Assembly: GCA_021740385.1 (NCBI GenBank)
Contig: JAIOZY010000050.1
Coordinates: forward strand, 1 to 37,063
DNA length: 37,063 nucleotides
DNA from: Prolixibacteraceae bacterium
GTDB lineage: Bacteria > Bacteroidota > Bacteroidia > Bacteroidales > Prolixibacteraceae
Direction: 5' to 3'
A program made the position numbers and the translations under genes. Shown here one piece after another: positions 23,700 to 33,279 of the stretch. A model generated the notes under the pieces. That model was given only the letters and a program-made list of their open reading frames with translations. It had not been told where the DNA came from and ran no database searches. The first letter of the stretch is position 1, and each line of letters starts with the position of its first letter.

Positions 23700-25139
23700 T
23701 TATCTTTTTATGGGCGGCCCTAAGCGGGTCATTGCACAACGGAAACCAATATCATCGGCAGCTTCCCTTTCATCAAGGAAACGGCGCGAACCGGGATTTA
23801 ACCAATAGGCCCTGTCACGCCAAGAACCACCTTTATACACCCTGGCATGGTCGGTAATGCGAGAATTAATTACGCTGGTATTTCCCGGGTTCTGGTAGTA
23901 CATATTTTTTGTTGTAGCAATACTGGTTTGATCAGCAGGTGCATTTGTTGTCCAGTTACTGCCGTCTATTGGGTTCGAGGGGTAATCACCGTCTCCATAA
24001 TTACGTTGGTCTTTTATCGTATCAACAACCGGTTCGCCAAATTCGTCAAAAACTACTTCACCGTTTTCGCGTCTGTATTCTGTTATCACATTCCCCCTGT
24101 AAGGCTGGAATTCTTCAACATCGATCGGTGATAGCGGTCTGTACACATCGGCTACCCATTCGTTTACGTTACCGGCCATGCAATAAAGGCCGTAATCATT
24201 TGGTTCGTATGAAAAAACGGGTGCCGAAATATCAGCAGCATCATTTAAAGCGCCGGCCATACCCATCAGGTCACCACGTCCGCGTGTAAAGTTGGCTTTC
24301 ATTCGGCCTTTTTCAGCAGCATCGTCTTCGCGGATAAAAGTACCGCTCCAGGGGTACATGCGCCGCTGGGTCAGTAATTCGCCGTCAGCTTCACCAATGA
24401 GCCCCAAAGCAGCATATTCCCACTCGGCTTCAGTTGGCAGCCTGTAATCGGGCAAAAGAAGCCCGTTTTCCCAGCGCACTTTGTTTTCAACCGTATCGGC
24501 ATAATGCCCCATAAGGTAACCTTCGGTAGTAAAAACGTTACTGCCGGCTTGTGCTGAATCGAGTACCAGGTAGCCGTTTTTAATCAGTATGTGTTCGTTT
24601 ACCCTGTCGGTACGCCACTTACAGTATTCATTAGCCTGTAGCCAGTTAACACCAACAACGGGATAATCGCTGTACGAAGGGTGCCTGAGATAGTTATTCA
24701 CATAAGGCTCGTTATATGCCAACTCCCTTCTCCAAACCAAGGTGTCGGGTAAAGCTTTCTGATGCCTTTCAGGATGATCGGGATATACATGACTAAGCCA
24801 TGCAAGATATTGCCTGTAATCGAAATTGGTAACTTCAGTTTCATCCATGTAAAACGACGAAACGGTTACCCTTCGAGGCTGATTGTCCCATTCTTTAAGC
24901 ACATCTTCATCAATACGCCCCATAATAAAAGTACCACCCTGAACAAGAACCAGGCCTGGCCCCGTCTGTTGTTCGATATACCGAGGGTCGGTAAAACCAA
25001 AAACTTCCATTTCACCGGCCGTCCAGCCAGTAGTTCGCGAAGCTTGTCCGGTTGAGCCAAAAGGGGTGGCCTTTTTAGACTGTTTGCAGCTTAAAAAACC
25101 AACGATCAGGATGATAAGTAAAAATGAAATTCGTCTCAT
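23700..25139 (-). CDS. gldJ: gliding/type IX secretion lipoprotein GldJ
   Basis: 479 residues from ATG 25139, with lipobox VGFLSC (Cys18). Ten further in-frame codons upstream are less likely because the hydrophobic signal starts at MRRIS. Features typical of GldJ: TTGW near residue 35, then an FGE-sulfatase (SUMF1-like) domain with GGTFIMGRIDEDVLKEWDNQ, FYMDETEVTNFDYRQYL, YPVVGVNWLQANEYCKWR, RLPTEAEWEYAA, YCMAGNVNEWVADVYRPL, KGGSWRD and DIGFRCAM. The fold is non-catalytic here in the sense of the family: GldJ stabilises GldK and the T9SS/gliding track in the outer membrane periplasmic face. Shorter than the flavobacterial protein (about 560). It diverges from porU. Confidence 0.88.
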   Translation of the reverse strand: MRRISFLLIILIVGFLSCKQSKKATPFGSTGQASRTTGWTAGEMEVFGFTDPRYIEQQTGPGLVLVQGGTFIMGRIDEDVLKEWDNQPRRVTVSSFYMDETEVTNFDYRQYLAWLSHVYPDHPERHQKALPDTLVWRRELAYNEPYVNNYLRHPSYSDYPVVGVNWLQANEYCKWRTDRVNEHILIKNGYLVLDSAQAGSNVFTTEGYLMGHYADTVENKVRWENGLLLPDYRLPTEAEWEYAALGLIGEADGELLTQRRMYPWSGTFIREDDAAEKGRMKANFTRGRGDLMGMAGALNDAADISAPVFSYEPNDYGLYCMAGNVNEWVADVYRPLSPIDVEEFQPYRGNVITEYRRENGEVVFDEFGEPVVDTIKDQRNYGDGDYPSNPIDGSNWTTNAPADQTSIATTKNMYYQNPGNTSVINSRITDHARVYKGGSWRDRAYWLNPGSRRFLDEREAADDIGFRCAMTRLGPPIKR

Positions 25140-25166
25140 TTTCCAGTTTATTTCTATGTTTTGCAA

Positions 25167-25174
25167 CAAATATA
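25167..25174 (-). promoter_or_regulatory. -7 promoter element for gldJ
   Basis: Minus-strand TATATTTG matches TAnnTTTG, 28 bp before the gldJ ATG. No TTTG at the expected -33 distance was found. Confidence 0.4.
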
Positions 25175-25395
25175 ACTAAAATGATTGAATACTTATTGCA
25201 TTCAATTTATTCTTTAACATTTCAATACGTTATTATGCCTTTCGGCATTCATGACAAAAATAAATTATTTTTTTTTTGAAATGCATCAAATTATTATTGA
25301 AAACGCAATTTGATTTAACTTATTTTCGCCCCTTTATAAAATTTTGCAATACTAAACAAATTTAGATTTCGTTTCTTCTTAAAAAAACATGGTTT

Positions 25396-28300
25396 ATGAA
25401 AAATTTTTCAACGCTACTATTATTTGTACTTATTTATAAATTCACCTTTGCTGTATCGCCGGCAGAAAAGATGAACAACTCTCCGGAAAATACGGTTTTT
25501 CGGGGTGAAAACAATAATATATCACAAACCGAGACGGCTTATAAAAGCCATTCGGTACTGGCTTCGGGCACATGGATAAAACTTTCCTCAACAAAAAAAG
25601 GCATTCATAAAATAAGTTATTCCGATTTATCTTCTATGGGTATTTCAAATCCGCCGGATGTTGCTGTTTATTCAAACGGGGGTTTCACACTTCCAAAATG
25701 GAACAACAACCCTTACCCCGATGACTTAACCCTATTGCCCGTTATCCATGCGAAGGATAACAATGGCGATGACTGCGTTTTCTTTTACAGCACGGGCATC
25801 GTGAAATGGAAATGGGACACATCATCGAAGATGTTTTTACATGAACAAAACCGTTATTCCGATTCGGTGTATTTTTTTATTTCGTCCGATGTTGGCAAAT
25901 CGCCCCAACCCGAAACCATGCCGGTATCTAACGGCATTCCCGAAATTACGGTAAAAACTTATGAAGCGCTTGATTACCTTGAAGAAGAAAAAAATAATTT
26001 AATCAAATCGGGGAGACTATGGTTCGGGAACAAAATACTTTCAGGCAGCTCTTTTGAATTTAGCTTTCCAAATGCATTGCAAAACGGAAAGGCTAAAATT
26101 AAAATTGCAGCAGCGGCAAAGTCAAAAGACCGGTCATATTTCCTATTAAAAGAGAACAATTTATTGATCGACACACTGTTATTTTACAAAAACCTGTCCA
26201 CTGCCACTTACAACACGGCACTTTTTAACACACCGGCAAAAAAAGAAATTAACATTGGGTTAAATTACGTTAGCTTTATAGATGGCAGCGAATCGTGGCT
26301 CGATTACTTAACTCTTAATGTTGAATCGGAATTAAATCTTACATCGGGACAACTTCTTTTCCGAAACAGCGAAGCTGTTAAGTACAATATTGTAGAATAT
26401 GTTATTACAACATCGGCTAATCCTGTTGTATGGGATGTTACCGATCCGCTCAACCCCAAAAAAGTGCAAACCTTTACCGAATCGAACACAAGCCGTTTTA
26501 TTGCCGAAGGGAAACAACAACAACAATACATTGCTTTCGACCCTGCCAGCGACGGTTTTCCCCAGCCGGAATTTTCGCAAAATGTTCCCAACCAGGATAT
26601 ACACGGGCTGCCGGCTTACGAAATGATCATTGTAACCCATCCGCTCTTCAGCAACGAGGCAGAAAGGCTTGCTGAATTTCACCGCCAGTTTGATAAAATG
26701 GCTACACTGGTTGTTACAACCAACGAAGTTTTTAACGAATTTTCATCCGGCCTGCCCGATGTTTCGGCCATACGGAACATGGCACGCATGTTTTACGAAC
26801 GCCAGCTCGAAACCGATACACCGTTCAAATACCTTTTGCTTTTTGGCGATGGCTCATACAACAACCGGGATGTCGGCAACACCCGGCCAAACTACATCCC
26901 TACATATCAAACCCCGGAATCGTTAAATGAAATTCGTTCAGCTGTTTCCGACGATTTTTTCGGGCTATTGGAATCCGGTGAAGGGGAAGTTTCGGGCACG
27001 GTTGATATCGGCATTGGCCGCATTCCCTGTCAAAACGAATACGAAGCCGGCACCATTGTCGACAAAATAATCAATTATGCCTCGTCCGAATCAATGGGCG
27101 AGTGGCGGAATTCGATCTGTTTTATTGCCGATGACGAAGATGCAAATTCATATATGTCTGGTTCTGAGCAAATCATTGATACAATCAGCAATTATCACCC
27201 CGGGTTTTATGTTGATAAAATATATCTCGATTCGTACCACCAAATATCATCATCGGCCGGTGAATCTTATCCCGAGGCAAACGAAGCAATAAATAACAGG
27301 GTAAACCAGGGAGCGCTTATACTGAACTACATGGGACATGCCAACCCTCAAGCGTTGGCTGATGAAAAAATCCTCGAAATTAACGACATCAAATCGTGGA
27401 GCAATACAACCGCCCTGCCCGTTTTTGTTACGGCAACCTGTGAATTCAGCCGTTTCGACGACGATGCCACCTCGGCCGGGGAGGAAATTTTACTGAACCC
27501 GGCGGGAGGTGGTGTTGCGCTATTTTCAACTTCGAGAAAGGTATTCCAGGATAGCAATTTAAAACTCAGCAGTAATTTTTTTCAGGCCTTGTTTAGCCAC
27601 GATGTTGAAGGGGAAAAAATCCGTTTGGGAGACGCTATCAGAATTGCCAAAAATAATACCGGCGATTTTAACATGCGCAATTTCACCCTGCTTTCCGACC
27701 CGGCACTCAGGCTGGCTTTTCCGAAACATAAAATTGTTACAACATCAATTAACGGTGCAGATCCGGCTATGGAAGAAATAACCATCGGTGCCCTCGACAA
27801 AGTAACAATCACGGGCATTGTAACCGACTACAAAGGGAATAAACAAACCTCGTTCGATGGGGAACTACAGGCAAACATTTACGACAAGGAAGTTATTGTA
27901 AAAACCCTGCAAAACGATGGCTACCCGGCTTTTGAATATCCCGTTCAGAACAAAGTAATTTACAAAGGGAGCACGGTTATTGAAAACGGGGAATTCGAAT
28001 TCTCGTTTATTGTGCCCAAAGACATTTCGTACAGTGTAGGAAAAGGAAAAATTATTTATTATGCCTCCGATACGGATATTGATGCAAACGGGGCAACTAC
28101 CGAATTTTTAATCGGGGGATCGGGTACAAACCCGCAAACCGAAAATACCCCTCCCGAAATTGACCTTTTCATAAACAACGAAGATTTCAAACCCTACGAC
28201 AAAGTATCGTCAAGCGCTTTATTGCTGGTTAAACTCTTCGATGAAAGCGGGATAAACACCGTTGGTACAGGCATAGGTCACGACCTTACAGCTATACTCG

Positions 28301-28803
28301 ACAATGACTGGTCAAACCCGATGATATTAAATGATTATTACTCGTCGGAACTGGGAAGTTACAAGAACGGGACAATAATTTACCCGCTTACACACCTTGC
28401 CCCCGGCGAACACAGTATCAGGGTAAAAATATGGGATGTACAAAACAACTCTTCCGAAGCCGAGATTCATTTTATTGTTGAAGAAAGTTTCAAAATTACA
28501 GAAGTCAAAAATTTCCCGACACAGGCTGTTTCATACACCGATTTTGAAATCAGTCACAACCTGCCGGGCGATATATTTACGGTTGGCATTGATATTTTCA
28601 CCTTGTCGGGGCAAAAAGTACATTCAATTAGCCAAACCATGGGTTCAAGGGAAACCACCAAAATAAAAGTACGATGGGACATTTTCAATTCGGGCATGCA
28701 GCTTTACACCAGCCAGATACTGGTTTACAGGGTAAACATGGTAAACCAGAAGGGGCTAACAGCATCGGGAGCCGGAAAACTGTTCCTTAACATGAAGTAT
28801 TAA
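25396..28803 (+). CDS. porU: type IX secretion system sortase PorU (peptidase C25 family)
   Basis: 1135 residues; signal peptide 1-19. An N-terminal beta region (GTWIKLSSTKKGIHKISYSDL, as split pieces of the PorU family) leads to a gingipain-like caspase fold with LLFGDGSYNNRD, ISDD-type segments, the catalytic His648 in NYMGHANPQA and Cys682 in VTATCEFSRFDD. The 34-residue spacing is close to the His657/Cys690 pair of Porphyromonas PorU. C-terminal Ig-like beta domains end in a CTD-like segment (VKNFPTQAVSYTDFEISHNL, FTLSGQKV). PorU removes the C-terminal signal of T9SS cargo at the cell surface and attaches it to lipopolysaccharide. The C-terminal region is retained since PorU is itself a CTD protein whose CTD is not removed. 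porV follows after a 130-bp gap. Confidence 0.93.
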   Translation: MKNFSTLLLFVLIYKFTFAVSPAEKMNNSPENTVFRGENNNISQTETAYKSHSVLASGTWIKLSSTKKGIHKISYSDLSSMGISNPPDVAVYSNGGFTLPKWNNNPYPDDLTLLPVIHAKDNNGDDCVFFYSTGIVKWKWDTSSKMFLHEQNRYSDSVYFFISSDVGKSPQPETMPVSNGIPEITVKTYEALDYLEEEKNNLIKSGRLWFGNKILSGSSFEFSFPNALQNGKAKIKIAAAAKSKDRSYFLLKENNLLIDTLLFYKNLSTATYNTALFNTPAKKEINIGLNYVSFIDGSESWLDYLTLNVESELNLTSGQLLFRNSEAVKYNIVEYVITTSANPVVWDVTDPLNPKKVQTFTESNTSRFIAEGKQQQQYIAFDPASDGFPQPEFSQNVPNQDIHGLPAYEMIIVTHPLFSNEAERLAEFHRQFDKMATLVVTTNEVFNEFSSGLPDVSAIRNMARMFYERQLETDTPFKYLLLFGDGSYNNRDVGNTRPNYIPTYQTPESLNEIRSAVSDDFFGLLESGEGEVSGTVDIGIGRIPCQNEYEAGTIVDKIINYASSESMGEWRNSICFIADDEDANSYMSGSEQIIDTISNYHPGFYVDKIYLDSYHQISSSAGESYPEANEAINNRVNQGALILNYMGHANPQALADEKILEINDIKSWSNTTALPVFVTATCEFSRFDDDATSAGEEILLNPAGGGVALFSTSRKVFQDSNLKLSSNFFQALFSHDVEGEKIRLGDAIRIAKNNTGDFNMRNFTLLSDPALRLAFPKHKIVTTSINGADPAMEEITIGALDKVTITGIVTDYKGNKQTSFDGELQANIYDKEVIVKTLQNDGYPAFEYPVQNKVIYKGSTVIENGEFEFSFIVPKDISYSVGKGKIIYYASDTDIDANGATTEFLIGGSGTNPQTENTPPEIDLFINNEDFKPYDKVSSSALLLVKLFDESGINTVGTGIGHDLTAILDNDWSNPMILNDYYSSELGSYKNGTIIYPLTHLAPGEHSIRVKIWDVQNNSSEAEIHFIVEESFKITEVKNFPTQAVSYTDFEISHNLPGDIFTVGIDIFTLSGQKVHSISQTMGSRETTKIKVRWDIFNSGMQLYTSQILVYRVNMVNQKGLTASGAGKLFLNMKY

Positions 28804-28841
28804 AAAACCAAAACAATATGTGGTATTTCATTTCGTTATTT

Positions 28842-28849
28842 TATTTTTG
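28842..28849 (+). promoter_or_regulatory. possible separate promoter for porV
   Basis: TATTTTTG matches TAnnTTTG in the porU-porV gap, without a recognisable -33 element. It would start transcription about 80 bases before the porV ATG. Confidence 0.25.
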
Positions 28850-28933
28850 AATGCCTTTTCAACCCGGGCCGGTTTTTTTTAAGCGTGCAACCGGGTGAAA
28901 AAATTAAACAGATCAATGATTAAAATTTTTATA

Positions 28934-30106
28934 ATGAAGCGTATTATTCTCATAATTACAGTATTTCTTCTCTTTTTTACAACTGTTGCTTTCAGCCAAT
29001 CGTCAACTACCGGCGCATCAATTGTTAGTTCGGCAGTGCCATTTGCTTCAATAGCACCCGATTCGAGGGGTGGCGGCATGGGCGATTTGGGTGTGGCAAC
29101 AAGCCCCGATATCAACGCCCAATTCTGGAACCCTGCAAAATATGTTTTCAACGAAAGTAAAACAGGTATAGCCCTGTCGTACACACCCTGGTTGGCCAAC
29201 CTGGTTCCCGATATGAACCTGGCCTACCTGGTAGGTTACCATCAATTGGACGACATTCAGGCACTCAGCGGTAGCCTGCGCTATTTCGATCTGGGCTCGA
29301 TGCAGTTATTCGACGAAGGCGGAATTGACCAGGGGCAAAGCCACCCAAACGAATTTACTGTCGATTTTGGCTACAGCCGGAAACTTTCCGAAACATGGGC
29401 AGGTTCGGTTGCTCTGCGTTTCATCCTTTCCGATATATACAACGGCATTCCCACTACCGACCTCTCAGCCGGCACCTCGTATGCTGCTGATGTTGCATTC
29501 CTGTACCGCAAGGACATTTATAAAAACAGGAAAAACTCGAACATTTCAGCCGGTATCAACATTTCGAACATCGGTTCAAAAATATCGTACACAGGTGGAA
29601 TAAACAGGGACTTTATCCCGACAAACCTCCGTATTGGCGGGGCTTACACCTACGAACTCGACAAATACAACAAATTATCGTTTGGCCTCGATTTTAACAA
29701 ATTGCTGGTGCCTTCGCCTCAAATAGATACAACCGAAACCGGGGTACTCGTGTTTTCGAACCTGGGCAACCAGGATGTAGGCCCCATTGAAGGCATTTTC
29801 ATCTCGTTTTACGATGCCCCCGGCGGATTCATGGAAGAACTGTCGGAAGTGACCATATCGGTTGGCGCCGAATACTGGTACAGCAACCAGTTTGCCGTGC
29901 GTATGGGTTATTTTTTCGAACCCGAGGAAAAAGGCGACCGAAAATTCCTCACTTTCGGAGCCGGGCTCAGAATGAATGTTTTTTCGCTCGACTTCTCGTA
30001 CATTGTGGCTAAAAAAGCCAGCCCGCTTGAAGGTACCCTGCGGTTTACACTTGGTTTCGACCTCGATGATTTCAACAAACAAGATAACAGGCGAAGAAGA
30101 AGATAA
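28934..30106 (+). CDS. porV: type IX secretion outer-membrane protein PorV
   Basis: 390 residues from ATG 28934, which gives a clean signal peptide (MKRIILIITVFLLFFTTVAF). A GTG at 28895 and an ATG at 28916 are in frame but add 13 or 7 residues in front of it. Mature start STTGASIVSSAVPFASIAPD, then DSRGGGMGDLGVATSPD and FWNPAKYVF, the strongly conserved N-terminal signature of PorV/LptO. The rest is a 14-strand FadL-like barrel. PorV collects cargo from the Sov/SprA translocon and carries it to the PorU attachment complex. Placement immediately behind porU is the conserved arrangement. Its stop overlaps the ispF start (TAATG). Confidence 0.93.
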   Translation: MKRIILIITVFLLFFTTVAFSQSSTTGASIVSSAVPFASIAPDSRGGGMGDLGVATSPDINAQFWNPAKYVFNESKTGIALSYTPWLANLVPDMNLAYLVGYHQLDDIQALSGSLRYFDLGSMQLFDEGGIDQGQSHPNEFTVDFGYSRKLSETWAGSVALRFILSDIYNGIPTTDLSAGTSYAADVAFLYRKDIYKNRKNSNISAGINISNIGSKISYTGGINRDFIPTNLRIGGAYTYELDKYNKLSFGLDFNKLLVPSPQIDTTETGVLVFSNLGNQDVGPIEGIFISFYDAPGGFMEELSEVTISVGAEYWYSNQFAVRMGYFFEPEEKGDRKFLTFGAGLRMNVFSLDFSYIVAKKASPLEGTLRFTLGFDLDDFNKQDNRRRRR

Positions 30107-30591
30107 TGGAATTACGGATTGGCAACGGTTTCGACGTGCATGCCCTGGCCGAAGGGGAAAACCTGTGGCTGGGCGGTATATTCATTGAGCACGATAAAGG
30201 AACCGTGGCCCACTCCGATGGCGATGTACTTATTCATGCCCTTTGCGATGCCTTACTCGGGGCCCTTGCCCTGGGCGACATCGGGCAACACTTCCCCGAT
30301 ACCGGCAATGAATACAAAGATATCGACAGCAAAATACTGTTAAAAAAATGCTGCGAACTGATAAAAAACAAAGGCTATCAGGTTATTAACATCGATTCTA
30401 CCGTTTGTGCCCAAAAGCCAAAGCTAAGCAGCTATATTCCAAACATGCGCCAAAAACTGGCCGAAATACTTTCTGTTTCAACCGACCGGGTTTCGGTAAA
30501 AGCAACAACCACCGAAAAACTGGGTTTTGTAGGCCGCGAAGAAGGCATATCGGCCTATGCCACCGTGTTGCTAAAGAAAGTTTTATTCTGA
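30106..30591 (+). CDS. ispF: 2-C-methyl-D-erythritol 2,4-cyclodiphosphate synthase
   Basis: 161 residues, usual length. Metal ligands Asp10 and His12 in GNGFDVHAL, and the HSDGDVLIHALCDALLGALALGDIG-type core in consecutive short motifs (HSDGDV, HALCDALLGA, GDIGQHFPDT). The C-terminal KATTTEKLGFVGREEGI is the second signature. Trimeric zinc enzyme of the non-mevalonate isoprenoid pathway, cyclising CDP-methylerythritol phosphate in the cytoplasm. It starts on the last base of the porV stop codon, so translation is coupled. Functional connection to secretion is not implied. Its 3' end overlaps the convergent EEP gene by 9 bases. Confidence 0.96.
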   Translation: MELRIGNGFDVHALAEGENLWLGGIFIEHDKGTVAHSDGDVLIHALCDALLGALALGDIGQHFPDTGNEYKDIDSKILLKKCCELIKNKGYQVINIDSTVCAQKPKLSSYIPNMRQKLAEILSVSTDRVSVKATTTEKLGFVGREEGISAYATVLLKKVLF

Positions 30592-31725
30592 AGTATCATC
30601 CACCTCATCAATCCTTTCAAGAACCGCTGTAACCGGGTAATGGTCGGAATAATTTACCCTGTGGCGTTTATAATGGTGCGATTCGAAATGGTGCGAATAA
30701 AAAATGTAATCGATCCTGAAAGGCAACAACCTGTTACGGTGGGTCCCCGAAATGCCCTTCCCCGACTCAACAAACGAATCGGTCAGAACAGAACTGATTT
30801 TCCGGTAGGTATACGAAACCGGCGTATCGTTAAAATCGCCACAAACAATGACCGGGTAAGGGCAACTTTTAATATGCCCCACGAGCCGGTCGACCTGTGT
30901 TGCACGAAGAATATAAGCATCGCGCAATTTGCGGGTAAGGTTTCTAATTTTATCAACCTGCCGGTTCTTTAAACTGATTGAATCGAGTATTGCTTTCTCT
31001 TCATCGTTAATCCCAAACGATTGTAAATGGCAGTTGTATATCCTGATTGTATCGATACCGGTATTTACATCGGTATAAATAACCAGGTTACTCGAATCGT
31101 CGAAGCGGATTTCGCCCATATGTACAATGGGAAAGCTGGTAAAGGTAACCGGACCTCCCCATTGGCTCTGATGCGCAAGCTGGCAATGGACAATGCCCGG
31201 GAACCAAACTTTAAGTTTTAGTGGGTTCAGGTTTCCCCGGCGTTGTAATTTCGTTTCCTGCAAACAAATAATGTGGGCTTCCTGCGCAGCAATAAAATTC
31301 AAAACCGATTCATCGTTTTTCTTTCCCTCAAGGTATGAATAAAAATGCTGAACATTGAAACTTAACACTTTAATACCCGCACTTTCATCTTCAACATTTA
31401 CCGGGTAACGAAAATAAGTGGTATGAACAGCAAAACCCAAAGCCACAGCAATAAACGAAACAAACAGATACTTCCAGTGAAAAATTCCCCAGAAAACAAT
31501 AAAACATGCATTTATTATTATTAACAACGGATACGCCAGGCCGAGTAACGATCCGGGCCAGAAAACCCGCGGATCGGTTTCGGGCACAAAATAGGCCAGT
31601 ACCAGGGCCACGGCAATTATAATATTGACAACTAACGCAATGTAACGGATAATTTTCTTCAAACCTGTTTCATTTTTTTTCAAATATAACAACTCGGCGT
31701 TACAATTCGGACAAGTTGCCTTCAA
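30583..31725 (-). CDS. membrane-anchored endonuclease/exonuclease/phosphatase-family protein
   Basis: Up to 380 residues. Three hydrophobic segments lie near the N-terminus (IIRYIALVVNIIIAVALVLA, LLGLAYPLLIIINACFIVFW, FVSFIAVALGFAV), then an EEP domain with LSFNVQHF, LQETKLQRRG, NCHLQSFG, GDFNDTP, DYIFYS and SDHYPV. It resembles a common Bacteroidota protein family of integral-membrane EEP hydrolases; substrate unknown. The start is uncertain because no ATG is in frame: TTGs at 31725, 31683 and 31662 are possible. The longest adds a CPNC motif of doubtful meaning, and family members usually begin near KKIIRYIA. Convergent with ispF, and diverges from the pseudouridine synthase gene. Confidence 0.85.
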   Translation of the reverse strand: MKATCPNCNAELLYLKKNETGLKKIIRYIALVVNIIIAVALVLAYFVPETDPRVFWPGSLLGLAYPLLIIINACFIVFWGIFHWKYLFVSFIAVALGFAVHTTYFRYPVNVEDESAGIKVLSFNVQHFYSYLEGKKNDESVLNFIAAQEAHIICLQETKLQRRGNLNPLKLKVWFPGIVHCQLAHQSQWGGPVTFTSFPIVHMGEIRFDDSSNLVIYTDVNTGIDTIRIYNCHLQSFGINDEEKAILDSISLKNRQVDKIRNLTRKLRDAYILRATQVDRLVGHIKSCPYPVIVCGDFNDTPVSYTYRKISSVLTDSFVESGKGISGTHRNRLLPFRIDYIFYSHHFESHHYKRHRVNYSDHYPVTAVLERIDEVDDTSE

Positions 31726-31863
31726 ATCCTCTCATAATGCAAGGGGCAAATAGTTTAAACAAACATCAAATACAGGTTGTTCCTTCGGCAAAAACAAAAT
31801 AAATACATTGAACAAAGCATGTTTTTTATATTTTTAAAACGACCTTTGTCGAAATATTACAAA

Positions 31864-32751
31864 ATGAAAGAAAACAGAAACAAAAACCAGTCGCGAAAAA
31901 AGCAACGAAGTAAGACTGAAAGGGAAATGCCCTTTCCGAAAAAAAGAACGGCCAAAAACCGGGAACAACCCTTCTCACCGGAAAAGCCACCAAAAACAAA
32001 ACCCGCAAATAAAAAAAGCAACAAAAAGGGCTTTGCCCCTGATGAGAAAATCAGGCTGAACCGTTTTATGTCCAATGCCGGGGTATGTTCGCGCCGCGAG
32101 GCCGACCAGTTTATCCAGTCGGGGTGCGTTACCGTTAACGGGAAAACCGTTTCTGAACTGGGCACAAAAGTTTCACTTTCGGACGATGTCCGTTTCAACG
32201 GGGAACAATTGAACCCCGAAAGTAAAGTATACCTATTGCTTAACAAGCCCAAAGGTTTTGTAACCACAACCAGCGACCCGCAGGAACGTAAAACCGTGAT
32301 GCAATTGGTAGAAAGGGCCTGCCGGGAAAGGATTTACCCCGTTGGCCGGCTCGATAAGGATACTACCGGGCTGCTGCTTTTTACCAACGATGGCGAAATG
32401 GCAAAAAAACTCACACACCCCGGCCACAATGTGAAAAAAATTTACCACGTTGTTCTCGACAAACCCCTTACAAAAAACCACCTGCTCGAAATTGCCGGGG
32501 GTATTGAACTTGAAGACGGAACGGCCGGGGTTGATGCGGTTTCATACATTGACAATACCGATAAAAGCGAGATAGGCATTGAAATCCACAGCGGGAAAAA
32601 CCGCATTGTACGTCGCATTTTTGAACACTTTGGCTACTCGGTAAAAAAACTCGACCGGGTATATTTTGCCGGTTTAACAAAGAAAAACATACCCCGCGGG
32701 AAATGGCGTTTCCTCACAAAAACCGAAATAAACCAGTTAAAAATGAAATAA
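31864..32751 (+). CDS. RluB/RsuA-type pseudouridine synthase
   Basis: 295 residues from ATG 31864. Codons upstream in frame encode an unrelated FIFLKRPLSKYY stretch and are excluded. Residues 1-75 are a highly basic Lys/Arg/Pro extension, probably disordered and RNA-binding. The S4 domain (IRLNRFMSNAGVCSRREADQ, SGCVTVNGKTV) precedes the catalytic domain with NKPKGFVTT, the catalytic aspartate in GRLDKDTTGLLLFTNDG and GKNRIVRRIFEHFGY. It modifies uridines in ribosomal RNA (RluB: large subunit, helix 69/89 area; RsuA: small subunit). RluB is the better guess from the long basic tail placement and Bacteroidota usage, but the target cannot be fixed from sequence. Confidence 0.9.
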   Translation: MKENRNKNQSRKKQRSKTEREMPFPKKRTAKNREQPFSPEKPPKTKPANKKSNKKGFAPDEKIRLNRFMSNAGVCSRREADQFIQSGCVTVNGKTVSELGTKVSLSDDVRFNGEQLNPESKVYLLLNKPKGFVTTTSDPQERKTVMQLVERACRERIYPVGRLDKDTTGLLLFTNDGEMAKKLTHPGHNVKKIYHVVLDKPLTKNHLLEIAGGIELEDGTAGVDAVSYIDNTDKSEIGIEIHSGKNRIVRRIFEHFGYSVKKLDRVYFAGLTKKNIPRGKWRFLTKTEINQLKMK

Positions 32752-32793
32752 GGTGTAATTAATCACCCAAACCCACTACAAATTTAAATAGCA

Positions 32794-33279
32794 GTGAAGA
32801 GTGAGTTTTTAAACATCGTAACCGTCAACCAGGGGATCATCCATAAGGTTTGTGGTATTTACTGCGATACCCGCGAAGACCGGGAAGACCTTTTTCAGGA
32901 GGTTGTTGCACAACTTTGGAAATCGTACCCTTCATTCAGGGCCGATTCAAAAGTTTCCACATGGATGTATAAAGTTGCCCTTAACACGGCAATTACCCAT
33001 TTTAAAAAGGGCAAACGACGGCCCGATGGCAGCGATTTGAACAAAAACATGCACCAAATTGCCGACGATGTTTATGACGATTCATACGAGGAAAAAAGCA
33101 GGCTTTTGCACAACGCCATAGCAAAACTTACAGGCATTGAAAAATCGATTGTACTGCTTTACCTCGAAGAAAAAAAATATGAGGAGATTGCCGAAATAAT
33201 TGGCATTACACAAAATTACGTGCGGGTAAAAATGAACCGCATTAAAGCGAAGCTGAAAAAGTTAATGGGGGAAGTATAA
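32794..33279 (+). CDS. ECF-type RNA polymerase sigma factor
   Basis: 161 residues from a GTG start (32794). Region 2: DREDLFQEVVAQLWKSYPSF and the -10-binding helix STWMYKVALNTAITHFKK. Region 4 is in the last 50 residues, with LLYLEEKKYEEIAEIIGIT and QNYVRVKMNRIKAKLKK as helix-turn-helix. It lacks C-terminal extensions. It controls an unknown regulon. Its stop overlaps the start codon of the next gene (TAATG), the membrane protein that may be its regulator. Nothing resembling an autoregulatory promoter was recognised in the 42 bp upstream. Confidence 0.92.
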   Translation: MKSEFLNIVTVNQGIIHKVCGIYCDTREDREDLFQEVVAQLWKSYPSFRADSKVSTWMYKVALNTAITHFKKGKRRPDGSDLNKNMHQIADDVYDDSYEEKSRLLHNAIAKLTGIEKSIVLLYLEEKKYEEIAEIIGITQNYVRVKMNRIKAKLKKLMGEV

